A stretch of 39,345 nucleotides of DNA from UBA6197 sp047638075 (GTDB lineage Bacteria > Pseudomonadota > Alphaproteobacteria > Rhodobacterales > Rhodobacteraceae). The translations under genes and the position numbers were made by a program. The stretch covers positions 1 to 39,345 of the forward strand of contig NZ_JBLJBV010000070.1 of assembly GCF_047638075.1 (NCBI RefSeq). Reading direction: 5' to 3'. Below are positions 25,099 through 33,527 of this stretch, in pieces; within the stretch, counting starts at the first letter, position 1, and each line of letters begins with the position of its first letter. The notes beneath the pieces are model-generated. The model did not search any database. It was given only the letters and a program-made list of their open reading frames with translations, and was not told where the DNA came from.

Positions 25099-25517
25099 GC
25101 GTTCTCTCCCGAATTGTCGGAACTCTTCTCGTCAAACACGCCTTGCGCAATTTCAAGCGCCTTGGTCATCGCAGGAACCCCGCCGAACATGCTCATCTGA
25201 AAAATCACCTCGGCAATCTCGCGCTGGGTGGCGCCGGCGGCCACGGCGTTGCGGATCGTCAGGCGCAACTGCGCATCAGCCTGCGCGCCCAGCACCACCA
25301 GCGCGGCAATCGTCACCAGCAGGCGGGTTCGCGCATCCAGACCGTCGCGGTTGAAGGTCTTGCCAAACCACATCTCCAGCATGTCCTTCGACATCGTTGG
25401 GAACAGCTTTTCCAATGCCGCCGGGTTGAAATTCTCTAACCCCGGGTTGAAGACGCGGGCCATCTCCTGGCCCTGCTCCATCATCGACTTGAACAGCTTG
25501 GTGAATTCTTCATTCAT
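25095..25517 (-). CDS. Carboxymuconolactone-decarboxylase-fold protein inside the nuo operon
   Basis: A 140-aa soluble protein with one CMD/AhpD-type domain (about residues 40-125; TRLLVTIAALVVLGAQADAQLRL, then REIAEVIFQMSMFGGVPAMTKALEIA). It has no cysteine at all, so the AhpD CxxC redox chemistry is excluded. The position that is usually His in decarboxylase members (ELxxHxR) appears to be Thr here (LRLTIRN). A catalytic role is therefore doubtful; assembly, scaffold or regulatory roles are possible. Its start and stop each overlap a neighbouring complex I gene (nuoI and nuoJ) by 4 bp, which ties it closely to complex I expression. The domain call is fairly safe; the function is unknown. 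Confidence 0.88.
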   Translation of the reverse strand: MNEEFTKLFKSMMEQGQEMARVFNPGLENFNPAALEKLFPTMSKDMLEMWFGKTFNRDGLDARTRLLVTIAALVVLGAQADAQLRLTIRNAVAAGATQREIAEVIFQMSMFGGVPAMTKALEIAQGVFDEKSSDNSGENA

Positions 25518-26005
25518 CTGTAAGGTGCATCCAATTCGATATTACGGGCAATTTCGGCTTCCCAACGCGCGCCGTTATCAAGCAGCTTTTCCTTGTTATA
25601 GAACAGCTCTTCACGCGTCTCGGTGGCGAATTCGAAGTTCGGCCCCTCGACAATGGCATCTACCGGGCACGCCTCTTGGCAAAAACCGCAGTAGATGCAT
25701 TTTGTCATGTCGATGTCATAACGCGTGGTGCGGCGCGACCCATCCTCGCGTGGCTCGGCATCAATCGTTATCGCCTGCGCCGGGCAAATCGCTTCGCACA
25801 GCTTGCACGCAATGCAACGTTCTTCGCCGTTCGGATAGCGGCGCAGCGCATGTTCACCACGAAAGCGCGGCGACAGCGGCCCCTTTTCATGCGGGTAATT
25901 CAGCGTAGGCTTGGGTGCAAAGAAATACTTGAAGCCCACTTTGAAGCCCAACCACATGTCCCAAAGCAAAAAGTACTTTGTCGCGCGCGCGTAATCGAAT
26001 GCCAT
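25514..26005 (-). CDS. nuoI: NADH-quinone oxidoreductase subunit I
   Basis: A 163-aa peripheral-arm subunit carrying clusters N6a and N6b. Two ferredoxin motifs are seen: C64-x2-C67-x2-C70-x3-C74 in RCIACKLCEAICP and C103-x2-C106-x2-C109-x3-C113 in KCIYCGFCQEACP. The N-terminal amphipathic segment (about residues 1-35, YFLLWDMWLGFKVGFKYFF) anchors the protein at the membrane. It starts 4 bp after nuoH and overlaps the next gene by 4 bp. Confidence 0.98.
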   Translation of the reverse strand: MAFDYARATKYFLLWDMWLGFKVGFKYFFAPKPTLNYPHEKGPLSPRFRGEHALRRYPNGEERCIACKLCEAICPAQAITIDAEPREDGSRRTTRYDIDMTKCIYCGFCQEACPVDAIVEGPNFEFATETREELFYNKEKLLDNGARWEAEIARNIELDAPYR

Positions 26006-26009
26006 TGTC

Positions 26010-27047
26010 TCAGCCTCCTACCGTCCAGCGTGCCCAAAAGCCGCCCAGAACACCGAATTTTGCAAGGAACGACACGATGACGACCCAAGCCAGCGACAGC
26101 GGCAGGAACACCTTCCAACCGATCCGCATCAGTTGGTCATAGCGATACCGTGGCACGATCGCCTTGACCATTGCGAACAGGAAGAAGAAAATCCACATCT
26201 TCGCCACCATCCACAGCACGGAGTCCGGCAGCCCCGGTATCGGAGACAGCCAACCGCCAAAGAACAGTAGCGAAATCAACGCACACATCAGGAAGATGGC
26301 GATATACTCACCAGCCATGAACAGCAGATAAGGCGTTGACGAATACTCAACCATGAAGCCCGCCACCAGTTCCGATTCAGCCTCTGGCAGGTCGAACGGC
26401 GGGCGGTTGGTTTCAGCCAGTGCCGACACGAAAAACAGCACCACCATCGGCAGGTGTGGCAGCCAGTACCAGTTCAGCAGCCCCCAATCGCCCTTTTGCG
26501 CAGCGACTATATCACCAAAGCTAAGCGATCCGGTGGAAATGATGATGCCGATGATGATAAGGCCCAGCGACACTTCGTAGGAAATCATCTGCGCGGCAGA
26601 GCGCAACGAGCCCAGAAACGGATATTTCGAGTTCGAGGCCCAGCCCCCCATGATCACGCCGTAAACCTCAAGCGAGGATACCGCCATCACGAACAGGATC
26701 GCCACGTTGATATCGGCAAGCACCCAACCCTCGTTGAACGGGATCACCGCCCAGGCCAGAATTGCCAGCACAAGACTAAGCATCGGCGCGAGGAAAAAGA
26801 CGAATTTGTCGGCGCCCGCCGGCACAACGATTTCCTTGACGACATATTTCAGCGCGTCGGCCACCGATTGCAGGATGCCAAAGGGACCAACGACGTTCGG
26901 CCCGCGGCGCATTTGCACCGCCGCCCAGACCTTGCGGTCGCCATACACCAAAAACAGCAAGGAAATCATTACGAAGGCAATGATCAACAACCCCTGAAGC
27001 AAGATCAGGAGCAGCGTGCCCAGCGGTGTGGAAAGAAATTCTGCCAT
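26010..27047 (-). CDS. nuoH: NADH-quinone oxidoreductase subunit H
   Basis: A 345-aa membrane subunit of complex I that forms much of the quinone chamber. Visible family features are the loop RKVWAAVQMRRGPNVVGPFGILQSVADALKY region and the acidic loop with ETNRPPFDLPEAESELVAGFMVEYS, which contains several conserved Glu residues. Helices run to the C-terminus. It starts 27 bp after the preceding lipoprotein gene. Confidence 0.98.
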   Translation of the reverse strand: MAEFLSTPLGTLLLILLQGLLIIAFVMISLLFLVYGDRKVWAAVQMRRGPNVVGPFGILQSVADALKYVVKEIVVPAGADKFVFFLAPMLSLVLAILAWAVIPFNEGWVLADINVAILFVMAVSSLEVYGVIMGGWASNSKYPFLGSLRSAAQMISYEVSLGLIIIGIIISTGSLSFGDIVAAQKGDWGLLNWYWLPHLPMVVLFFVSALAETNRPPFDLPEAESELVAGFMVEYSSTPYLLFMAGEYIAIFLMCALISLLFFGGWLSPIPGLPDSVLWMVAKMWIFFFLFAMVKAIVPRYRYDQLMRIGWKVFLPLSLAWVVIVSFLAKFGVLGGFWARWTVGG

Positions 27048-27074
27048 TTGCCTTAGTCCCTCAGACCGCTCATT

Positions 27075-27509
27075 TCAAACAGTTGGTATACCCTGATCCG
27101 CGCAATCGGCCACCGTCACTTCCGCGTCGATGGTCCGCAAACCGCGGGGCAGCACGGGCGAGATGGTGTAAACCGCATCTGCCCGCCAGATGCCACCTTT
27201 TTCATCAATATTCGTGCGCACATGGCGCGCGAAACTATATCCCCGGATCAGCGTATATTGCGCCGCCGCACAGGTGGCATAATCCGTCACCAGCTTTTCG
27301 CCAAGGGTCCTGGCCTCGATGCCGCGCCCTTTCACGCCGGAAACAGCGACCCGGAAATCGACCAGATCACCGTCCAGCAACCGCGTCTCTACCCCCCGAT
27401 AAAGTGGCTTATCGCCTGCGTCGGGGGTTGCACCCTCCACCGGCGCACAAGCCGCCAGCCCGGCCAGAAGGCCAGGCGCAAGCTGCGTCAGGGGAAAGCC
27501 AAGGGCCAT
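27075..27509 (-). CDS. Small predicted lipoprotein between nuoG and nuoH
   Basis: A 144-aa protein. The N-terminus is hydrophobic and ends in the lipobox LAAC (C21), predicting an exported lipoprotein, although the n-region has no Lys or Arg, which is unusual. The mature part has two further cysteines, C80 (DYATCAAAQ) and C136 (VADCADQG), which could form a disulfide. I recognise no domain. The start at 27509 is supported by CGGAG about 7 nt upstream, itself overlapping the nuoG stop, and only 3 bp separate the two genes. It resembles in plan the lipoprotein between nuoF and nuoG but not in sequence. Confidence 0.82.
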   Translation of the reverse strand: MALGFPLTQLAPGLLAGLAACAPVEGATPDAGDKPLYRGVETRLLDGDLVDFRVAVSGVKGRGIEARTLGEKLVTDYATCAAAQYTLIRGYSFARHVRTNIDEKGGIWRADAVYTISPVLPRGLRTIDAEVTVADCADQGIPTV

Positions 27510-27512
27510 GGT

Positions 27513-29522
27513 CTACTCCGCCGCCAACGCCGGGTTGCGGCGCGCTTTTGCATTGGCCGACAATTCAGCCATCAACGTGCTGGCGCGTGCAATCGGGTTG
27601 GTCAGGTAGAAGTCCCCGATCGCGAGCCGGAAATCGGCCTGACCGGGGGCGCGAAGTTCAAGCGGCGTCCAGCCATTATCGGCCACATCGTCAATCATTC
27701 CCAGATGAGGTTGCTCGGAAATCAGCGCACGGCGCAGTGCCGCTAGGCTGTCCCACGGCTGCGTAGCCCCCAGCTCTGCCGACAAAGCGCGCAGGATGGC
27801 CCAGTTTTCCTTGGCCTCACCCGGCGCGAATCCCGCACGATGCGCCAGTTGCGGGCGGCCCTCGGTGTTGACGAAAAGCCCGCTTTCCTCAGTATAGGTA
27901 GCGGCAGGCAAGACGATATCGGCGCGCATCGCACCCCGATCACCGTGGCTGCCCTGATAGATCACAAACGGCCCTTCCGCGATATCAATCTCATCGGCGC
28001 CAAGGTTATAGATCACCTCGGTTCCTTGGACCGCGGCCAGCAACCCGCCTTCTGTAACTGCCCCCACGTCCATCGCGCCAACACGCGCCGCAGCGGTATG
28101 CAGCACCAGCATCTTGCCACCCAAAGCCTGGGTCAGCGCCATGGCCTGGGCCAAAACCGCCTCGCCATCCGCTTCGCGCAAGGCCCCCTGACCGATGATG
28201 ACCAGCGCGCCTTCGGCGGGCTTGGCGTCTTTCGCGGCCTTGACCAGCGCATCGCGGTCCTTGCCGATATGGGCGTAGTCATAAGTCAGATCCACCGCGG
28301 GGCCGATCAGGCTGACGTGGGCGTCATTGATCCAGGCGCGGCGAATGCGGGCGTTCAGAACCGGCGCCTCGTTGCGCGGATCGGAACCGATGATCCAGAT
28401 GTTCTTTGCGTGATCAATATCATCAATCCGGGCATTGCCGACATAGGCCGACCGGTTGCCAATGGGCAGACGCGCGCCATCGGTGCGGCATTCGACACTG
28501 CCCCCCAAACCCTCAACCAACTGCTTGAGGGCAAAGGCCGCCTCAACCGGGGCCAGATCGCCCACCAGTCCCAGCACCTTCTTGCCCTTCATCGCGGCGG
28601 CGGTGGCGGCCAGTGCCTCGCCCCAGTCTGCTTTGCGCAGACGGCCGTTTTCGCGAATATAGGGCGTGTCCAGACGCTGACGGCGCAGGCCATCCCAGAT
28701 GAAACGGGTCTTGTCGGAAATCCACTCTTCGTTCACACCGTCATGGTTGCGTGGCTGAATACGCATCACTTCGCGGCCCTTGGTATCCACGCGGATGCTG
28801 CTACCCAACGCGTCCATCACATCAATGGATTCGGTCTTGGTCAGTTCCCACGGGCGGGCGGTGAACGCGTAGGGTTTTGACGTCAACGCGCCCACCGGGC
28901 ACAGATCAATCACGTTGCCTTGCATGTTGCTTTCAAGCGACTTGCCAAGATAGGTCACAACATCCGAGTCTTCGCCGCGCCCCAGGATCCCCATTTCGGG
29001 CACTCCGGCCACCTCGGTGATGAAACGCACACAGCGCGTGCACGAAATGCAGCGCGTCATCATGGTCGCGACAAGCGGGCCGAAGTCTTCATCCATCCGT
29101 GCACGCTTGGCCTCGCGGAAGCGCGAAAAATCAACACCGTAAGCCATCGCCTGATCCTGCAGATCGCATTCGCCGCCCTGATCGCAGATCGGGCAATCAA
29201 GCGGGTGGTTGATCAGCAAAAACTCCATCACGCCTTCGCGGGCGCGCTTGACCATCGGGGAATTGGTCTTGACCACTGCCGGCTCACCATTCGGGCCGGG
29301 GCGCAAATCCTTTACCTGCATCGCGCAAGACGCCGCAGGTTTCGGCGGGCCGCCCACCACCTCGACCAGACACATCCGGCAGTTGCCTGCGATACTCAGG
29401 CGTTCATGGTAACAAAAACGCGGCACTTCGATGCCGGCAATCTCGCAGGCCTGGATCAGCGTCAGGTTGGCGTCAACCTCGATCTCAAGGTCGTCGATGA
29501 TGATTTTTTTCAGGTTCGACAT
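27513..29522 (-). CDS. nuoG: NADH-quinone oxidoreductase subunit G
   Basis: A 669-aa iron-sulfur subunit of the complex I peripheral arm. Cluster ligands are visible: N1b at C37, C48, C51, C66; N5 at H106, C110, C113, C119 (HPLDCPICDQGGECD); N4 at C158, C161, C164 and C208. The cysteines of the extra N7 cluster found in E. coli are not seen, matching the shorter mitochondrial/alphaproteobacterial type. The C-terminal part is a molybdopterin-oxidoreductase-like domain without obvious cofactor function. It lies 69 bp after the preceding lipoprotein gene. Confidence 0.97.
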   Translation of the reverse strand: MSNLKKIIIDDLEIEVDANLTLIQACEIAGIEVPRFCYHERLSIAGNCRMCLVEVVGGPPKPAASCAMQVKDLRPGPNGEPAVVKTNSPMVKRAREGVMEFLLINHPLDCPICDQGGECDLQDQAMAYGVDFSRFREAKRARMDEDFGPLVATMMTRCISCTRCVRFITEVAGVPEMGILGRGEDSDVVTYLGKSLESNMQGNVIDLCPVGALTSKPYAFTARPWELTKTESIDVMDALGSSIRVDTKGREVMRIQPRNHDGVNEEWISDKTRFIWDGLRRQRLDTPYIRENGRLRKADWGEALAATAAAMKGKKVLGLVGDLAPVEAAFALKQLVEGLGGSVECRTDGARLPIGNRSAYVGNARIDDIDHAKNIWIIGSDPRNEAPVLNARIRRAWINDAHVSLIGPAVDLTYDYAHIGKDRDALVKAAKDAKPAEGALVIIGQGALREADGEAVLAQAMALTQALGGKMLVLHTAAARVGAMDVGAVTEGGLLAAVQGTEVIYNLGADEIDIAEGPFVIYQGSHGDRGAMRADIVLPAATYTEESGLFVNTEGRPQLAHRAGFAPGEAKENWAILRALSAELGATQPWDSLAALRRALISEQPHLGMIDDVADNGWTPLELRAPGQADFRLAIGDFYLTNPIARASTLMAELSANAKARRNPALAAE

Positions 29523-29591
29523 GTTCCGATCCGATCCGTCAATTGCAGCAAGCGCGACATGGCGCGCGCAAAAATCCTGGCCAAGAGGGGC

Positions 29592-29960
29592 TCATATGCA
29601 GGCCCCCCGGAATGTCCAGACACCCTCGGCCAGATGGCCAAGCACGCTGGCGTTAAACTCATGGCCCTGCCCTACACAAGCAGCGCGGGCCACGGCCTTG
29701 GCGCGTTTGCCCTGATCGTAACCCAAGGGAGTATCCCTTTTTTGCACGGCGACGGTCATTCCCGCGACCGGCTTGGCACCGTCAGCGGTCAGCATCTCAC
29801 CCGGCGCGCCGGGGCCGATATCAGCACTATAAGTCGCCCCCTCATGCACGACGGGTAGGCCACGCATCATCCCCCCCCTTGCGGTCGCCCCGAGGTTGGG
29901 TTGGGCGCAGGCCGAAACCAGACCCGCAACTCCGATGCTGATGGCTACCCTGCCGCTCAC
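29592..29960 (-). CDS. Small predicted lipoprotein between nuoF and nuoG (GTG start)
   Basis: A 122-aa protein beginning at GTG 29960, supported by GGAG 7 nt upstream, which overlaps the nuoF stop. The frame is open further upstream but only through nuoF. The short N-terminus VSGRVAISIGVAGLVSAC has an Arg, a hydrophobic core and a lipobox (LVSAC, C18). The mature part has a cysteine pair, C95 (ARAACVGQG) and C121 two residues before the end. No known domain is recognised. It is probably exported and lipid-anchored; the C-terminal about 40 residues look most family-like. Only 4 bp separate it from nuoF. Confidence 0.82.
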   Translation of the reverse strand: MSGRVAISIGVAGLVSACAQPNLGATARGGMMRGLPVVHEGATYSADIGPGAPGEMLTADGAKPVAGMTVAVQKRDTPLGYDQGKRAKAVARAACVGQGHEFNASVLGHLAEGVWTFRGACI

Positions 29961-29964
29961 CTTG

Positions 29965-31260
29965 TCACTCCGCCGCCATCGCGCCCATACGGCCGCTTTT
30001 CTGCGCTTTGATCCGATCCTCGATCTCTTCACGAAAATGCCGCACGAGCCCCTGGATCGGCCAAGCCGAGGCATCGCCAAGCGCACAAATGGTATGGCCT
30101 TCAACCTGTTTGGTCACGTTCAGCAGCATGTCAATTTCTTCGACCTCGGCTTCGCCGCGTACCAGACGGTCCATCACGCGCATCATCCAGCCGGTGCCTT
30201 CGCGGCAAGGTGTGCACTGACCGCAGCTTTCATGCTTGTAAAACTTCGACAGCCGCCAGATTGCCTTGATCACGTCGGTAGACTGATCCATCACGATCAC
30301 CGCCGCCGTGCCAAGACCGGATTTTTGTTCACGCAACCAGTCAAAATCCATGATCGCATCGTCGCATTGTGCCGCACTCAGCAGCGGCACCGACGAGCCC
30401 CCCGGAATCACCGCCTTGAGGTTTTTCCACCCACCGCGCACACCGCCACAATGCTTGTCCAAAAGCTCTCGCAGGCTGATCGACATCGCATCTTCGACGA
30501 CGCAGGGGTTCATCACATGCCCCGAAATGCCGAACAGCTTCGTGCCGGCATTGTTCGGACGGCCAAAACCGGCAAACCAGCTGGCACCCCGGCGCAGGAT
30601 CGTGGGGACAACAGCGATGGATTCGACGTTGTTCACCGTCGTCGGGCAGCCATAAAGACCAGAGCCGGCCGGAAACGGCGGCTTCATCCGTGGCAACCCC
30701 TTCTTGCCCTCAATGCTTTCCAGCAGCGCGGTTTCCTCGCCGCAGATATAGGCACCTGCACCATGTGCCAGATATAGGTCAAAGTCATAGCCCGACTTGC
30801 AGGCGTTCTTGCCGATCAGCCCAGCGTCATACGCCTCATCAATGGCAGCCTGCAACGCCTCACGTTCGCGGATGTATTCACCACGGATATAGATGTAACC
30901 CGCGCTGGCCCCCATGGCAAAACCCGCAATCAGGCACCCTTCAACCAGCGTATGCGGATCGTGGCGCATGATTTCGCGGTCTTTACAGGTTCCCGGTTCG
31001 GATTCGTCGGCGTTGACAACCAGATAAGATGGGCGCCCATCAGACTGTTTTGGCATGAACGACCATTTCAACCCGGTTGGAAAGCCCGCCCCGCCCCGCC
31101 CGCGCAAGCCCGATGCCTTCACCTGTTCGACCAGCCAGTCGCGCCCCTGCGCGAGAAAACCTGCCGTGCCATCCCAGGCCCCGCGCTTTTTGGCGCCGGC
31201 CAGGGTGCGGTCGTGCATCCCGTAAAGGTTGGTAAAGATCCGATCCTGATCTTTCAGCAT
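29965..31260 (-). CDS. nuoF: NADH-quinone oxidoreductase subunit F
   Basis: A 431-aa NADH-oxidising subunit of complex I carrying FMN and cluster N3. The flavin/NADH site is seen in LRGRGGAGFPTGLKW (about 52-66) and NADESEPGTCKDREIM; HGAGAYICGEETAL (166-179) follows. The N3 ligands are C346, C349, C352 (ESCGQCTPCREGTGW) and C392 (HTICALGD). It starts 10 bp after the small DUF5337-like gene. Confidence 0.98.
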   Translation of the reverse strand: MLKDQDRIFTNLYGMHDRTLAGAKKRGAWDGTAGFLAQGRDWLVEQVKASGLRGRGGAGFPTGLKWSFMPKQSDGRPSYLVVNADESEPGTCKDREIMRHDPHTLVEGCLIAGFAMGASAGYIYIRGEYIREREALQAAIDEAYDAGLIGKNACKSGYDFDLYLAHGAGAYICGEETALLESIEGKKGLPRMKPPFPAGSGLYGCPTTVNNVESIAVVPTILRRGASWFAGFGRPNNAGTKLFGISGHVMNPCVVEDAMSISLRELLDKHCGGVRGGWKNLKAVIPGGSSVPLLSAAQCDDAIMDFDWLREQKSGLGTAAVIVMDQSTDVIKAIWRLSKFYKHESCGQCTPCREGTGWMMRVMDRLVRGEAEVEEIDMLLNVTKQVEGHTICALGDASAWPIQGLVRHFREEIEDRIKAQKSGRMGAMAAE

Positions 31261-31270
31261 GTGAATTCCC

Positions 31271-31507
31271 TCAACTGCCCTTGCGGGCCGATTTTTGCCG
31301 CTGCCAGATGCGCCAAGTTACGACCAGCGCCCAGATAAACGCGGCAATCGCCGCCAGATCGGCCAGAAACACGAAGCGGACCTGCCAGCCCAGCCGTGCG
31401 CCCAGCCATTGAACCGCCAACCAGATCACCACCGTTGCCGCAATCACAACCGCGGCGATGCGCGCCTCGTGTGCCGACCTTTGGTGTTGATTGGGTGAAG
31501 GCTCCAT
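31271..31507 (-). CDS. Small two-helix membrane protein (DUF5337-like)
   Basis: A 78-aa protein with a charged N-terminus (MEPSPNQHQRSAHEAR), two hydrophobic segments (about residues 17-36 and 43-64) and a basic tail (RIWQRQKSARKGS). It resembles the small membrane protein annotated DUF5337 in Rhodobacteraceae complex I operons; this match is from memory. ATG at 31507 is preferred since GAGGA stands 4 nt upstream; an ATG at 31511 belongs to another frame. It lies 8 bp after the preceding gene and 10 bp before nuoF. The role is unknown; assembly of the membrane arm is a guess from location. Confidence 0.8.
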   Translation of the reverse strand: MEPSPNQHQRSAHEARIAAVVIAATVVIWLAVQWLGARLGWQVRFVFLADLAAIAAFIWALVVTWRIWQRQKSARKGS

Positions 31508-31514
31508 TCATTCC

Positions 31515-32324
31515 TCAGTAGTCATTCGTTTTCGCACGGATCAGAAAGGCATTGATACCCTCTTCACCAATCAGTTTCGCCTGCGCAACCCATTTGTCAC
31601 GCGTCACCCGGCCCCGAAACCCTTTCAGATTTCCGTCCATCCATTCGACTTCGGCCGCGCCCCATTTTGCGATCTGATCAAAATGATAGATCCCGAGCTC
31701 ATTGCAGAGCCGCTCCAGCACCGGGCCAATACCTTCGATAACCTTCAGATCATCCGCAACACCCTTACGAGGCGCCTTCAAAGCCCTTGGCTTCTTGCCG
31801 CTTTCGACCGTTTCGGAAGGCGCCCGTTTCTTGGCTGGCTTGGCTGCTGCGGCCTTGACCGGAACTTTCACTTTTGCCGTTGCCGGCTTTACCGCCGAGG
31901 CATCCTTTGCAGCGGTTTCAAGCGCCTTGGGGGCTGGTGTCTCAACTGGTTTGGCTGGTGTCACCGGGGCTTTGTCCGTCTGCGGTTTTGCAGGTTCAGC
32001 CATGGGTTTGACAGCGGCAGCGGGGGGAGGTGCATGCGGTGGTGCCGATGCGGGCACGGGCCTTACCGGTTCAGCCTGCGGCAACCGCGTCGCCACCGGG
32101 GCGGCAGGCGGCATCGCTGCTGACATCGGCGCGAGGTCATCATGACCGTCACAAAACGCCCAGACAAGAAAGCTGCCGAACAAACCAAAGGTTATCACCC
32201 CCAAAAACAGGGCCGACATGAAAGAGAAATGACTGATCGTAAGCAGAAACACCGCGACCAGAAGGCCCGCAAACGCGCCCCCTGTCCAACCTTTGCCCCG
32301 GCATCCTGTGTCCATCTCAGCCAT
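31515..32324 (-). CDS. Membrane-anchored protein with NuoE-like C-terminal HhH domain
   Basis: A 269-aa protein. Two membrane helices lie at about residues 15-35 and 36-58. They are followed by a long Ala/Pro/Lys-rich linker (about 65-185) and a C-terminal domain (about 191-251) that begins DDLKVIEGIGPVLERL, a helix-hairpin-helix-like motif. This domain is about 64% identical by hand count (39 of 61 positions) to the C-terminal extension of the neighbouring NuoE. The start at 32324 is strong (AAGGAGG, 6 nt spacing). It lies 51 bp after nuoE. The function is unknown; the linker plus domain suggests a tethered partner in complex I assembly or in a contact shared with NuoE. Confidence 0.85.
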   Translation of the reverse strand: MAEMDTGCRGKGWTGGAFAGLLVAVFLLTISHFSFMSALFLGVITFGLFGSFLVWAFCDGHDDLAPMSAAMPPAAPVATRLPQAEPVRPVPASAPPHAPPPAAAVKPMAEPAKPQTDKAPVTPAKPVETPAPKALETAAKDASAVKPATAKVKVPVKAAAAKPAKKRAPSETVESGKKPRALKAPRKGVADDLKVIEGIGPVLERLCNELGIYHFDQIAKWGAAEVEWMDGNLKGFRGRVTRDKWVAQAKLIGEEGINAFLIRAKTNDY

Positions 32325-32375
32325 ATGTCCCTCCTTTTGTCCTGAACCGGACGCCCTGTTTCGGGTCATGAATCG

Positions 32376-33527
32376 TTACGCGTCGTACTTGCCATCTTTT
32401 GTGGCACGGGCAGAAAACTCGGTTTGGGCGCCCGAGGCCAGCAATTTCGCCTGTGCCACCCATTCATCACGGCTGGCCCGACCCTTGAAACCCTCAAGGT
32501 TATCGTCAACCCAGGCAAGCTCTTCGGCAGTCCAGGCGGCAATCTGATCATAGTGATAAAAGCCCAGACTATGTAAGAGCGTCTCAAGCTTGGGTCCGAC
32601 GCCCTTGATCAACTTCAGATCGTCCGCCTTACCGTCGCGTGCGACGCTAAGAACCGCCGGTTTGGTGCCCATTTTAGCGGGCTCGACCTTGGAAACCGGT
32701 ACGCCGGTCGACTTTTCCCTGGCTTCCTGCACCGTTATGCCAGTGTCATCCGCCGGCTTTCCCATTGCCGGTTTCGCCTCATTCGGTGTGGCACTGCGTG
32801 AGGGCGCGGCCTTGCCCAGCTTACCCAGCCACGGCGTGGTCAACGGAACTTCCGTCCCGTCGATCCGCTTGATCGTATCGCCCAGATCAACCGCGCGCTG
32901 GACACTGGCGTTATGAGGCATGCGCCCCTCAACACCTTCGGTCAGCGAGGTCAACCCCGAGGCGGGTTCCGACGAATAACGCCCGATCTGCGACCCCGGC
33001 ACCGGCACCTTACCCGCGGCCAGATCATCAATAAGCTGACGCAACCGATCCTGGCTGAGGTCTTCATAGTAATCCTTACCGATCTGGGCCACCGGCGCGT
33101 TGGCGCAGGCACCTGCACATTCGACCTCTTCCCACGAAAACTTGCCATCTGCCGACAATTGATGGGGTTCGGGCGCAATTCTTTCCTTGCACACCGCCAT
33201 CAAATCCTCGGCGCCGCAGATCATGCAAGACGTGGTGCCGCAAATCTGGATATGGGCAACCGACCCGACCGGGGCCAGCTGGTACATAAAATAGAATGTC
33301 GCCACTTCCAGAACGCGAATATAGGGCATGCCCAGCATATCAGCGACGTATTCAATGGCCGGGCGTGACAGCCACCCTTCCTGCTCTTGCGCGCGCCACA
33401 AAAGTGGAATGACAGCGCTGGCCTGACGGCCGTCTGGATATTTGGTTATTTGCCCCTTGGCCCAGTCCATATTGGCCGCAGTGAAAGCGAAATTGTCGGG
33501 TTGCGTATGATGCAGACGGCGAAGCAT
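32376..33527 (-). CDS. nuoE: NADH-quinone oxidoreductase subunit E with long C-terminal extension
   Basis: A 383-aa subunit, well above the usual 160-240 aa. The N-terminal about 175 residues are the thioredoxin-like [2Fe-2S] domain with N1a ligands C96 and C101 (ICGTTSC) and C137 and C141 (ECAGACANAP). A low-complexity linker (about 200-300) leads to a domain at about 302-362 starting DDLKLIKGVGPKLETL, shared with the next gene. The ATG at 33527 shares one base with the nuoD stop (TAATG). The core function, electron transfer next to FMN, is certain; the role of the extension is unknown. Confidence 0.96.
   Translation of the reverse strand: MLRRLHHTQPDNFAFTAANMDWAKGQITKYPDGRQASAVIPLLWRAQEQEGWLSRPAIEYVADMLGMPYIRVLEVATFYFMYQLAPVGSVAHIQICGTTSCMICGAEDLMAVCKERIAPEPHQLSADGKFSWEEVECAGACANAPVAQIGKDYYEDLSQDRLRQLIDDLAAGKVPVPGSQIGRYSSEPASGLTSLTEGVEGRMPHNASVQRAVDLGDTIKRIDGTEVPLTTPWLGKLGKAAPSRSATPNEAKPAMGKPADDTGITVQEAREKSTGVPVSKVEPAKMGTKPAVLSVARDGKADDLKLIKGVGPKLETLLHSLGFYHYDQIAAWTAEELAWVDDNLEGFKGRASRDEWVAQAKLLASGAQTEFSARATKDGKYDA

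Noticed and set aside
31254..31511. 85-aa alternative frame over the DUF5337-like gene
   Set aside because: The other frame (31271-31507) has a proper ribosome-binding site and two clean membrane helices; this one is Gly/Arg-rich without structure.
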